Shown piece by piece: positions 17,554 through 25,312 of a stretch of 64,000 nt of DNA (position 1 is its first letter; each line of letters starts with the position of its first letter). This stretch comes from Parapedobacter pyrenivorans_A. Lineage in GTDB: Bacteria; Bacteroidota; Bacteroidia; Sphingobacteriales; Sphingobacteriaceae. Location of the stretch: contig NZ_JBHEUZ010000011.1 of NCBI RefSeq assembly GCF_041925275.1, positions 124,001 through 188,000 on the forward strand, written 5' to 3'. Both the position numbers and the translations under genes were made by a program. Below the pieces are notes generated by a model that did not search any database, had not been told where the DNA came from, and saw nothing but the letters and a program-made list of their open reading frames with translations.

Positions 17554-17680
17554 GTCTTGGTTTATAAAGAAGTGGCGAGAGACTGGCTCAATGACCCACT
17601 GGCAACCATCCGCAAACGGTGGAAAAGGTGCCAATTCCTGTCCCTGCAAAGATTGGCTGGGAGCATATAAATGATAAGAC
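17554..17680 (+). promoter_or_regulatory. SAM-I (S box) riboswitch aptamer
   Basis: The conserved core of the SAM-I aptamer is readable: AAGAagtGG...GAGA, then GGCtCAATGAcCC, ctGGCAACC and aaaGGTGCcAATTCCTG. P1 is closed by GTCTT (17554-17558) with AAGAC (17676-17680), extended by TTATA with TATAA. SAM-I riboswitches bind S-adenosylmethionine and switch off methionine and cysteine genes. The downstream genes are metY, metX and hom, exactly the expected regulon. No clear terminator hairpin with a T run follows, so control may be translational or act through the leader ORF described next. Confidence 0.92.
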
Positions 17681-17682
17681 AA

Positions 17683-17814
17683 ATGAACACGTACCCAACA
17701 AGTAGTATCCTTAGCCCAACTTCCGGAAAACCCGGAGGAAGCCGCATTCAGCCTATTGCCGCTATGCCATCCCGAATGTGCAGCGGGATGATGCGGTGCC
17801 GTACCTGCTGTTGA
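17683..17814 (+). CDS. Putative Met/Cys-rich leader peptide (43 aa)
   Basis: An ATG three bases after the last base of the SAM aptamer P1 stem opens a 43-codon frame. Its last 16 residues are MPSRMCSGMMRCRTCC: four Met and four Cys before a TGA at 17812-17814. A 7-bp hairpin (CATCCCG 17768-17774 with CGGGATG 17784-17790) overlaps the Met/Cys codons. This is how a ribosome-stalling attenuator for sulfur amino acids would look, acting with the riboswitch; P1 formation would also crowd the start codon. It is inference only: no Shine-Dalgarno is evident, and chance cannot be excluded. The remaining 127 bases before metY hold no other supported gene. Confidence 0.35.
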   Translation: MNTYPTSSILSPTSGKPGGSRIQPIAAMPSRMCSGMMRCRTCC

Positions 17815-17941
17815 CCCCACGCACACACACCGTCCACCATACATGCCGCTGCCCAACGAGGCGGGTATGTACCGGACAGCGCTTATCCATTGAGCACACA
17901 AGTTAATCCAACATAAGTAAGTTTATTAAAAAAGTTGAATC

Positions 17942-19246
17942 ATGGCTAATGAAAATCTGAAATTTGAAACGCTGCAAGTACACGCCGGACAAGAGGCCGA
18001 CCCCACCACGGGTTCACGTGCCGTACCGATTTACCAAACCACTTCTTTCGTATTCAACAGCGCGGAACATGGGGCAAACCTCTTTGCGTTGAAGGAGTTT
18101 GGAAATATCTATACCCGGATCATGAATCCGACCACCGATGTGTTTGAAAAACGGATGGCAGCGCTCGAGGGCGGTGTAGCGGGTCTCGCAGTCGCTTCGG
18201 GCCAATCGGCACAGTTTATCGCTCTGACCAATATTCTGGAAAGCGGTGACAATTTCGTTACGGGGTCCAGTCTGTATGGCGGCACGTATAACCAATTCAA
18301 GGTATCGTTCAAGCGATTGGGCATCGAGGCCCGGTTTGCGAAAAACGAAAAGCCGGAAAACATCGAGGCTGCAATCGATGATAAAACCAAGGCCATTTAT
18401 GTGGAAACCATAGGCAACCCCAGTTTCAGCATCCCCGATTTCGACCGCATCGCCGCAATAGCCAAAAAATATGACCTCCCCCTCATTGTCGACAATACGT
18501 TCGGGTGCGGTGGTTATCTATTCAAACCATTGGAGCACGGCGCGCATGTGGTGGTAGCTGCGGCGACAAAGTGGATCGGTGGGCATGGCAATAGCATCGC
18601 CGGCATCATTGTAGACGGCGGCAATTACAATTGGGGAAATGGTAAATTCAAGCAGTTCAGTGAACCCTCCGAAGGTTACCACGGGCTCGTATTCAGCGAT
18701 GTTTTCGGTGTGGACGGCCCTTTTGGCAACATCCAGTTCGCTATCCGCGCACGGGTAGAAGGACTGCGTGATTTCGGACCGGCGTTGTCGCCTTTCAACT
18801 CGTTCCTATTACTGCAGGGGCTGGAAACGCTTTCGCTGCGTGTACAACGACACGTAGACAACACATTGGAAGTGGCCAAGTGGTTGGAGCAGCATCCGCA
18901 GGTAGAAAAAGTGAAGTACCCCGGATTGAAAAGCGACCCGAACCACGCCAATGCACAGAAATACCTCAAGAATGGCTTCGGCGCGGTACTTTCGTTCACC
19001 ATCAAGGGCGGCGCTGAAAAAGCAAATGCATTCATAGATAACTTGAAACTCATCAGCCATTTGGCTAACGTGGGCGACACCAAGACGCTTGTCATCCACC
19101 CGGCCGCCACTACGCACCAGCAATTGTCGGCACAGGAACAAGCAGAAGCGGGCGTGTATCCGGGCGAACTGCGGTTGGCCGTGGGTATCGAACACATCGA
19201 CGATATCAAGGGCGATCTGCAACAGGCGTTTGACCAAGTGAAATAG
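17942..19246 (+). CDS. metY: O-acetylhomoserine aminocarboxypropyltransferase (sulfhydrylase)
   Basis: A 434-residue PLP enzyme of the Cys/Met metabolism family. It makes homocysteine (or methionine) from O-acetylhomoserine and sulfide (or methanethiol). The PLP-binding Lys210 is in AAATKWIGGHG, with YTRIMNPT and VDNTFGCGGYL upstream. The length and the long insertion before PFNSFLLLQGLETL favour MetY over MetB or MetZ. It is first in the metY-metX-hom operon, and the SAM-I riboswitch supports the methionine assignment. Confidence 0.93.
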   Translation: MANENLKFETLQVHAGQEADPTTGSRAVPIYQTTSFVFNSAEHGANLFALKEFGNIYTRIMNPTTDVFEKRMAALEGGVAGLAVASGQSAQFIALTNILESGDNFVTGSSLYGGTYNQFKVSFKRLGIEARFAKNEKPENIEAAIDDKTKAIYVETIGNPSFSIPDFDRIAAIAKKYDLPLIVDNTFGCGGYLFKPLEHGAHVVVAAATKWIGGHGNSIAGIIVDGGNYNWGNGKFKQFSEPSEGYHGLVFSDVFGVDGPFGNIQFAIRARVEGLRDFGPALSPFNSFLLLQGLETLSLRVQRHVDNTLEVAKWLEQHPQVEKVKYPGLKSDPNHANAQKYLKNGFGAVLSFTIKGGAEKANAFIDNLKLISHLANVGDTKTLVIHPAATTHQQLSAQEQAEAGVYPGELRLAVGIEHIDDIKGDLQQAFDQVK

Positions 19247-19275
19247 CTTCCCATCACCGAGCAATCCAACCAACC

Positions 19276-20334
19276 ATGGGCATATCGACATTCAACTATC
19301 CGAAAACATTCAAACTCGAAAACGGGAAGCGAATCAGGAACCTCAGCATTGGGTACCATACCTATGGCCAACTCAATGAACGGAAGGACAATGTGATATG
19401 GGTTTGCCATGCGCTTACGGCAAATGCCGATGTGTTTGGATGGTGGCCTGGATTGTTCGGTGAAAAGGACTTTTTTAACCCGGCGGAGCATTTCATCGTC
19501 TGCGCCAATATCATCGGGTCGCCGTACGGCAGCACCAACCCACTGAGTACCAACCCGGTCACTGGCTATCCTTACTACCTATCGTTCCCGCAGTTTTCGA
19601 TCCGGGACATGGCTGCCGCCCATGCGTTGCTGGCCGACCATCTCGGCATCGGAAAAATAGCTGTGGTCATCGGCGGGTCGTTGGGCGGCCAGCAAGCATT
19701 GGAATGGGCTATCGCCGACCCCGATCGGATTCGTAACCTGGTATTGGTAGCGACAAACGCAGCACACTCTCCCTGGGGCATTGCCTTTAACGAAAGCCAG
19801 CGACTGGCCATCAGCACCGACCGGACGTTTTATGCAAACATACCCAATGGCGGCGCCAAGGGATTGAAAGCGGCCCGTAGCATCGCGCTCCTCTCTTACC
19901 GCGGCTACGATACCTATGGTGCCACGCAATTGGAAACATCCGACGACAAGCAGGATGATTTCAGGGCCTCTTCGTACCAGAATTACCAGGGTGAGAAATT
20001 GGTTAAACGTTTCAATGCCTACAGCTATTGGCTCCTCAGCAAAGCGATGGACGGACATAACGTGGGCCGCGGACGCCAAAGCGTACCCGATGCCCTTCGC
20101 CTGGTACAGGCGAAAACGCTCGTTATTGGCATTGACACAGACCTATTGTTTCCGGTGGAAGAGCAGAAGTTCCTGGCTAAGCATATTGCCGGCGCGAAAT
20201 ACGCGGAAATCAATTCCTTCTACGGGCACGATGGATTTCTCATCGAGACAAAGCGCATTGCCGAAGTACTTGCCGACTTCTTAAACATGGGTGGAGACCA
20301 ACCTATCACGACCAGTTACCGCCGTGTGGGTTAA
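19276..20334 (+). CDS. metX: Homoserine O-acetyltransferase
   Basis: A 352-residue alpha/beta-hydrolase-fold acyltransferase that produces O-acetylhomoserine, the substrate of the enzyme encoded just upstream. The nucleophile Ser135 is in GGSLGGQQALEW. NPLSTNPVTG and the C-terminal FYGHDGFLIE (catalytic Asp/His) are typical of MetX. Members of this family can use acetyl-CoA or succinyl-CoA; acetyl is assumed from the adjacent metY. It is separated from metY by 29 bases and from hom by 45. Confidence 0.93.
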   Translation: MGISTFNYPKTFKLENGKRIRNLSIGYHTYGQLNERKDNVIWVCHALTANADVFGWWPGLFGEKDFFNPAEHFIVCANIIGSPYGSTNPLSTNPVTGYPYYLSFPQFSIRDMAAAHALLADHLGIGKIAVVIGGSLGGQQALEWAIADPDRIRNLVLVATNAAHSPWGIAFNESQRLAISTDRTFYANIPNGGAKGLKAARSIALLSYRGYDTYGATQLETSDDKQDDFRASSYQNYQGEKLVKRFNAYSYWLLSKAMDGHNVGRGRQSVPDALRLVQAKTLVIGIDTDLLFPVEEQKFLAKHIAGAKYAEINSFYGHDGFLIETKRIAEVLADFLNMGGDQPITTSYRRVG

Positions 20335-20379
20335 ACTATTTTTATCTTTTATATCAAAACAACAACATTGACTGCAAAC

Positions 20380-21561
20380 ATGGACAACAAACTAACCCTG
20401 GGTATTTTCGGATTCGGTGTGGTGGGACAAGGGCTATACGACATCATCAGTACCAAACACCTCAACCTCGCCATCAAAAAATTTGTTATCAAACACCCCG
20501 AAAAGGAACGCACCCTTCCGGCCGAATTATTTACGACCGATGCAGCCTTGGTATTGGACGATCCAGCAATCAACACGGTCGTGGAGTTGATTGACGACGC
20601 CGATGCCGCCTTCGACATTGTGGCACGTGCACTCCGATCGGGCAAGAATGTGGTATCGGCAAATAAGAAGATGATTGCCACACATCTCCAAGAACTGGTG
20701 GAAATCCAAAACCAGCACGGCACGAGCTTGCTATACGAAGGTGCGGTATGCGGAAGCATTCCCATCATCAGGAACTTGGAAGAATATTACGACAATGAGT
20801 TGCTGCACTCCATCTCGGGCATCTTCAATGGTTCGTCCAACTATATACTCTCCAAGATATTCAATGAAAACCTCGCCTACGACACGGCGCTGCGGCAGGC
20901 ACAAGAGCTGGGGTTTGCCGAGACGGACCCAACGCTCGATGTGGGGGGCTTTGACCCCAAGTTTAAACTCGCCATTGTCGCTTCGCACGCATATGGGCTT
21001 TATATTTCCCCGGATACCATCCTCAATATTGGCATCGATAAACTGCGTACGGCCGACATCCGCTTTGCGAACGAGAAGAACGTTCGGCTAAAGCTCGTGC
21101 CCACGGCGCGTGAAATCAATGACAAAGCGGTTATCCTATACGTGTTACCCAAGTTGGTTAGGCCCGATAATATCCTCTATAATGTAGAAAATGAATACAA
21201 TGGCGTATTGGTCAAAGCCGCTTTTGCCGATGAGCAATTTTTCTATGGCAAAGGCGCCGGGGGCCACCCTACCGGATCGGCCGTACTTTCGGATATCGCC
21301 GCCTTACGGTATGGCTACCGATACGAATACAAGAAACACATCGATGCCGGTGGATTGCGGTATAGCACCGATTGGGAAATCTCGGTGTATCTCCGTTACG
21401 AAGATGAACGACTCGTCGAAAAGCTCGGGTTTACCTCCATCAGTGAACGGTATTATGCCCAAGATTTCAAATATGTCATTGGCAGGATAAGTTTACGGCA
21501 GATTTTGGAAAACAAGGCCGACATCGATCGCGACGGTGTATTTATCGCCGAAATCGACTAA
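20380..21561 (+). CDS. hom: Homoserine dehydrogenase
   Basis: A 393-residue enzyme that reduces aspartate semialdehyde to homoserine, the precursor used by metX. The NAD(P)-binding motif is GIFGFGVVGQGL (residues 7-18). The catalytic domain contains GNVVSANKKMIA-like and GSIPIIRNLEEYY motifs, FNGSSNYILSKI and ETDPTLDVGGFD. The C-terminal region (about 310-393) looks like a short ACT-like extension. A TTG at 20368 is in frame, but the ATG at 20380 is the better start. Its place in a SAM-controlled operon commits homoserine supply to methionine synthesis. Confidence 0.93.
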   Translation: MDNKLTLGIFGFGVVGQGLYDIISTKHLNLAIKKFVIKHPEKERTLPAELFTTDAALVLDDPAINTVVELIDDADAAFDIVARALRSGKNVVSANKKMIATHLQELVEIQNQHGTSLLYEGAVCGSIPIIRNLEEYYDNELLHSISGIFNGSSNYILSKIFNENLAYDTALRQAQELGFAETDPTLDVGGFDPKFKLAIVASHAYGLYISPDTILNIGIDKLRTADIRFANEKNVRLKLVPTAREINDKAVILYVLPKLVRPDNILYNVENEYNGVLVKAAFADEQFFYGKGAGGHPTGSAVLSDIAALRYGYRYEYKKHIDAGGLRYSTDWEISVYLRYEDERLVEKLGFTSISERYYAQDFKYVIGRISLRQILENKADIDRDGVFIAEID

Positions 21562-21669
21562 TAAATCATTTGTTTGTAACAAAACGACTGTACGCCAAAC
21601 ATAAGACACGTTTGTGCACTTTAATTAATATCTTGTACAGATTGTAACACGTTAAAAATATATTGCGTC

Positions 21670-21858
21670 ATGCAGAGCACCGTTGTGTCTTTTATTGCAT
21701 TGTTTGGCGTTCCGGCCTTTGTGCAGCAGCAGCAGCACGAGACGACAGCCGCAGAGAGCCCTTGGCGGGCCTATGGTTATATTGCATTGGCCGCGATTGT
21801 GTTGATTATTGTCGTGGCGGTTCTCATCAAGAAACAGCACCGCAAATTCAACGAGTAA
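21670..21858 (+). CDS. Small membrane protein of unknown function
   Basis: A 62-residue protein: a hydrophobic N-terminus (VVSFIALFGVPAFV), a polar QQQQHETTAAES loop, and one transmembrane helix (YIALAAIVLIIVVAVLI) followed by basic residues KKQHRKFNE. I recognise no family. A terminator hairpin directly follows the stop codon and about 110 bases separate it from hom, so it is likely a separate short gene. A TATCTTG-like element about 35 bases upstream may be its promoter. Confidence 0.55.
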   Translation: MQSTVVSFIALFGVPAFVQQQQHETTAAESPWRAYGYIALAAIVLIIVVAVLIKKQHRKFNE

Positions 21859-21887
21859 GCCAATCCGCCCTTGGCGGGCGGATTGGC
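21859..21887. terminator. Hairpin terminator between convergent genes
   Basis: A perfect 12-bp stem (GCCAATCCGCCC 21859-21870 with its complement 21876-21887) and five-base loop sits between the small membrane protein gene and the convergent NtrC-like gene. The downstream T run is weak (gttgtta). Confidence 0.65.
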
Positions 21888-21891
21888 GTTG

Positions 21892-23304
21892 TTACGACTC
21901 CCTTTTCAAACCGAACTTCTCGATTTTACTGTATAGATGGCTCCGTTGGATATCGATTTCATCGGCCGTTTTAGACACGTTCCATCCGTTCTTTTCCAAC
22001 TTATACTTGATAAATTCCATTTCCGTATGGTCTTTGAAATCCTGGAACGATGGAAAATCATCGTAGTTAATGGCGCTATTTTCGGGTGCAACGCAATCCG
22101 CATCCTCCTCGTTTGTTACGACACGCTCCACCATAGCCGTTACCGCACTAGGGTTGGCAAAAGCGCACACGTCTTTATCGGTTATTTCTTTATCGCTCAG
22201 GATAATCAATCGCTCCACCATGTTACGCAATTCACGGATATTACCGGTCCATGGCAATGCTTTCAACGCCTCCATTGCCGCTGCTGTGATTTTCTTCACA
22301 GGCATATTGTATTCCCCGCAAACCTCGTCGCAAAATTGCTCCGCCAACACAGGGATATCCTCTTTCCGTTCAGTCAATGGTGGCACATGGATGATGATCA
22401 CGCTCAACCGGTGGTAGAGGTCCATGCGGAAATTACCGGCATCGATTTCCTTAAGCAAATCCTTATTGGTCGCTGCGATGACACGGACATTCACACTGAT
22501 TTCCTTCTCTCCGCCCACCCGGGTCACCTTATTTTCCTGCAGCGCCCGAAGCACCTTGGCCTGCGCCGAAAGGCTCATATCACCGATCTCGTCCAGAAAC
22601 AATGTACCATTATCAGCCTGTTCGAACTTACCGATGCGTTGTTTTATGGCCGACGTGAAAGAACCTTTTTCATGTCCGAAAAGTTCACTTTCGATCAACT
22701 CGGACGGTATAGCGGCACAGTTTACCTCGATGAGGGGTGCATCCGCCCGCGACGACTTTTCATGGAGCCACCGGGCCACCAGCTCCTTGCCACTACCGTT
22801 CGCCCCGGTTACCAGTACACGGGCATCCGTGGGCGCCACCCGCTCGATGGTCTCCTTGATGCGCTGGATGGCTTCCGAATCGCCCAATATATCGCGTGTT
22901 TTACTAACTTTACGCTTCAGCACCTTGGTTTCCGTAACCAACGTACCCCGTTCGAGCGCGTTGCGTACGGTTATCAACAACCGATTCAGGTCGGGCGGCT
23001 TGGAAATAAAGTCATATGCGCCCTTTTTGCTGGCTTCGACCGCTGTTTCTATGGTACCATGCCCCGATATCATGATAAAGGGCAAATCCGGCTTGATGGC
23101 CAGCGCTTCAGTAAGCACTTCCATGCCGTCCATCTTGCTCATTTTGATATCGCAAAGTACCAGGTCTATGTTTTCCTTCTTGATGATAGCCAAGCCCTCG
23201 GTACCATTGTCGGTATCGAGCACCTTATAGTCTTCGTACTCCAGAATTTCACGCAGCGTACTCCGGATGGCACGCTCGTCGTCGATAATTAGTATTTTGG
23301 TCAT
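21892..23304 (-). CDS. NtrC-family response regulator (AAA+ sigma-54 activator type)
   Basis: A 470-residue regulator. The receiver domain (1-120) has Asp9, Asp52 (phosphoacceptor, VLCDIKM) and Lys102. The AAA+ domain (about 140-375) has Walker A GANGSGKE (167-174) and Walker B LFLDEIGD. The Fis-type DNA-binding helix-turn-helix ends the protein (WNVSKTADEIDIQRSHLYSKI). The sigma-54-contact loop, normally GAFTGA, reads GSFTSA (214-219), a double substitution that may weaken or abolish activation of sigma-54. No histidine kinase gene is adjacent. The start lies only 20 bases downstream of the RNase P RNA 3' end. Confidence 0.9.
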   Translation of the reverse strand: MTKILIIDDERAIRSTLREILEYEDYKVLDTDNGTEGLAIIKKENIDLVLCDIKMSKMDGMEVLTEALAIKPDLPFIMISGHGTIETAVEASKKGAYDFISKPPDLNRLLITVRNALERGTLVTETKVLKRKVSKTRDILGDSEAIQRIKETIERVAPTDARVLVTGANGSGKELVARWLHEKSSRADAPLIEVNCAAIPSELIESELFGHEKGSFTSAIKQRIGKFEQADNGTLFLDEIGDMSLSAQAKVLRALQENKVTRVGGEKEISVNVRVIAATNKDLLKEIDAGNFRMDLYHRLSVIIIHVPPLTERKEDIPVLAEQFCDEVCGEYNMPVKKITAAAMEALKALPWTGNIRELRNMVERLIILSDKEITDKDVCAFANPSAVTAMVERVVTNEEDADCVAPENSAINYDDFPSFQDFKDHTEMEFIKYKLEKNGWNVSKTADEIDIQRSHLYSKIEKFGLKRES

Positions 23305-23324
23305 ATTCTATTCCTACGTAAAAA

Positions 23325-23730
23325 AGGCAAACCCTATAAGCCGGATTCTGTACCCCTCGCCCAAGGCGAGGGACTTCTATCATTTATCTAGGCCTGCCAT
23401 CACTGGCAGGCTCAAGCGGTCTACCCGTTGCGGTCTCCATCTCGTCTAAGACGAGATAGAATGGAGACGAGCAGCCTCCTGGTATCCGCAACCTATTTGA
23501 CCTTTCAACCCCCGGGGTTTACCGCGATGCATGTCGCCATGCAAAGCCGTGGGCTCTTACCCCACGTTTTCACCCTTATCTCGCCTGAGGCGAGACGGTT
23601 TATTTTCTGTGGCACTTTCCGTATCACGCCTCTCAGCGTGACCCTTCCCGTTAGGAAGCGGGGTGCCCTGCGTTGTCCGGACTTTCCTCCCTCCTGCCCG
23701 TGGCAGCAGGGCGATAGAACAGGTTTGCCT
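23325..23730 (-). ncRNA. rnpB: RNase P RNA (bacterial class A)
   Basis: The catalytic RNA that matures tRNA 5' ends. On the minus strand the conserved 5' part reads GAGGGAGGAAAGTCCGGACA, followed by CGCAGGGC; the 3' part contains ACAGAATCCGGCTTATAGG. The outer helix P1 is formed by GGCAAACC (23729-23722) with GGTTTGCC (23333-23326), which fixes both ends. A T run right after P1 (AAAAA on the plus strand, 23321-23325) probably completes a terminator. The -7 box at 23736-23743 places the transcription start at the predicted 5' end. Confidence 0.95.
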
Positions 23731-23735
23731 CGATG

Positions 23736-23743
23736 CAAAGGTA
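23736..23743 (-). promoter_or_regulatory. -7 box of the rnpB promoter
   Basis: CAAAGGTA on the plus strand is TACCTTTG on the minus strand, a perfect TAnnTTTG. It lies six bases before the predicted RNase P RNA 5' end at 23730. Confidence 0.65.
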
Positions 23744-23795
23744 CACAATAAGTTATTAAGTTTGAAGCGTGTGGCCTGTGTACGCGGTAAAACCG

Positions 23796-23803
23796 TATCT
23801 TTG
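23796..23803 (+). promoter_or_regulatory. -7 box of the ubiE promoter
   Basis: TATCTTTG ends six bases before the ubiE ATG at 23810, so the transcript would be leaderless or nearly so. The -33 element is not obvious. It forms a divergent pair with the rnpB promoter 53 bases away. Confidence 0.5.
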
Positions 23804-23809
23804 TCTACC

Positions 23810-24547
23810 ATGACAGCATCGCAAACGGTAAAGCCTTACAAAGATACAGACGCAGATAAAAAACAGCAGGTGGCCGATATGTTCGACAACATCTCGGGCA
23901 CTTATGACTTCCTCAACCATTTCATGTCGTTGGGTATCGACATAATCTGGCGGAAAAAAGCCATCCGCGCACTCAAAGCGAGTAAGCCCCGGCGACTCCT
24001 CGATGTGGCTACCGGTACAGGTGATTTTGCGCTGGAAGCGATTAAGATACTCCAACCCCAAAAAGTTATCGGGGTTGATATCTCGGCAGGGATGCTCGCC
24101 ATAGCCCGCGAAAAGATAACCAAGAAAGGCCTCAGCGACCAGTTTGAGGTTGCCCTTGCCGATTCGGAAAACCTGCCTTTCATGGACGGCACATTCGACG
24201 CCGTGACGGTCGCGTTCGGCGTGCGCAATTTCGAAAACCTCGAGAAAGGCCTCACCGATATCCATCGGGTACTCAAGCCAGGCGGCAAGGCAGTCATCCT
24301 TGAATTTTCGAAACCCAAGGGCTTCCCAATCAAACAGCTGTACCACTTTTACTTCAACCATGTTACCCCCCTTATCGGCAAAGTCTTCTCCAAAGACTAC
24401 CGTGCATACAGCTACCTCCCCGAATCCGTTGCACAATTCCCGGATGGCAAGCAATTCACGGACATCCTCCAACGTGTGGGGTTCGGCAAGGCGTTGGCCC
24501 GCCCGCAGACATTCGGCATTTGCACTATCTATATCGCAACGAAATGA
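23810..24547 (+). CDS. ubiE: Demethylmenaquinone methyltransferase (UbiE/MenG)
   Basis: A 245-residue SAM-dependent methyltransferase that makes the last step of menaquinone synthesis, the respiratory quinone of Bacteroidota. UbiE signatures are FDNISGTYDFLNHFMSLGID and WRKKAIRAL; the SAM motif is LLDVATGTGDFALEA. Later motifs are DSENLPFMDGTFDAVTVAFG and VRNFENLEKGL. The ATG at 23810 fits the family length and the promoter. The stop overlaps the porT start by four bases. It supplies quinone methylation for the respiratory chain to which the cbb3 cluster at the window's end belongs. Confidence 0.95.
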   Translation: MTASQTVKPYKDTDADKKQQVADMFDNISGTYDFLNHFMSLGIDIIWRKKAIRALKASKPRRLLDVATGTGDFALEAIKILQPQKVIGVDISAGMLAIAREKITKKGLSDQFEVALADSENLPFMDGTFDAVTVAFGVRNFENLEKGLTDIHRVLKPGGKAVILEFSKPKGFPIKQLYHFYFNHVTPLIGKVFSKDYRAYSYLPESVAQFPDGKQFTDILQRVGFGKALARPQTFGICTIYIATK

Positions 24548-25233
24548 AACAGCGGAGCCAAATCGCCCTTTGCTGCTTGGTCTGCCTGCTGATGGGCGCA
24601 TTTGCCGCAAACGCCCAGCAACGGTACCAACGGTGGGGTGGTGGCGTGGACGACGAGCGCCTGCATTTCGGTTTCAGTTTCCACTATATCAATGCCGACT
24701 ATAAATTTGACCTAAAGGATTCATGGCTAGACAAGGGCTACGCAAGTGTGACTTCTCCTTTTTCACACAATATCGGCTTAGGCTTACTGGCCGATGCGAA
24801 ACTAACGGATAACCTCAATCTCCGCCTCCAGCCCAATTTACGGTTCATGAATATTGACGTGAACTTCGACCAAGAGGTGCATACGATCCACCGTTCCGAC
24901 ATCGGTATCCCTTTGTTGTTGAAATTCAAGTCTGACCGGAAGACGAATATGCGGGGCTACCTGGTCGGTGGCGGGGAAGTGGCTTTCAATGTTTCCCCAA
25001 GTAAAAGATACGACGGCAATGTAGATATCATGACCAATCGCAGTTACCTTGCGTATACCGCCGGGATCGGTTTTGACATCTATTTCGAATTTTTTAAAAT
25101 GTCGCCGGAAATCCGGTGGGTGCAAAGTATCGGGAACCTACTGGACGACCGGCCCCAACATACGTTCACCAATGATTCGCCGCTGGATCGACTTTATATG
25201 CGGAGTTTCCAGGTGAGCTTGTATTTTGAGTGA
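24544..25233 (+). CDS. porT: PorT-type outer membrane beta-barrel protein (type IX secretion)
   Basis: A 229-residue protein with a signal peptide (QIALCCLVCLLMGAFAANAQ) and alternating beta strands ending in FQVSLYFE, a barrel C-terminus. In Bacteroidota, PorT/SprT of the type IX secretion system is often encoded directly downstream of ubiE, and the HFGFSFHYINADYKF start and MSPEIRWVQSIGNLL region match that group. The ATG lies in an ATGA overlap with the ubiE stop. A generic porin-family barrel is the alternative, but the synteny makes PorT the better call. Confidence 0.75.
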   Translation: MKQRSQIALCCLVCLLMGAFAANAQQRYQRWGGGVDDERLHFGFSFHYINADYKFDLKDSWLDKGYASVTSPFSHNIGLGLLADAKLTDNLNLRLQPNLRFMNIDVNFDQEVHTIHRSDIGIPLLLKFKSDRKTNMRGYLVGGGEVAFNVSPSKRYDGNVDIMTNRSYLAYTAGIGFDIYFEFFKMSPEIRWVQSIGNLLDDRPQHTFTNDSPLDRLYMRSFQVSLYFE

Positions 25234-25255
25234 GGGTTGTGAGGTTGTGGAGTTG

Positions 25256-25312
25256 ATGTCTAGTGTCTCATGTCTAATGTCTCATATCTAATATCTAATG
25301 TCTAATGTCTAA
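25256..25312 (+). repeat. Degenerate tctaatg/tctcatg simple repeat running into a start codon
   Basis: Seven or so imperfect copies of a 7-10 base unit (tgtctcatg, tgtctaatg, atatctaat) fill the gap between porT and the next gene. The last copy supplies the ATG (25305) of the SDR gene. Confidence 0.75.

Noticed and set aside
17533..17901. 122-codon minus-strand ORF across the SAM riboswitch
   Set aside because: It runs antisense to the conserved aptamer and leader and has no recognisable domain.
21937..23292. 451-codon plus-strand ORF opposite the NtrC-like gene
   Set aside because: It is a shadow of a gene with clear receiver, AAA+ and Fis-type domains and has no domain of its own.
23428..23751. 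Protein-coding ORFs inside 23325-23730
   Set aside because: The sequence is RNase P RNA with conserved 5' and 3' cores and a closing P1 helix.
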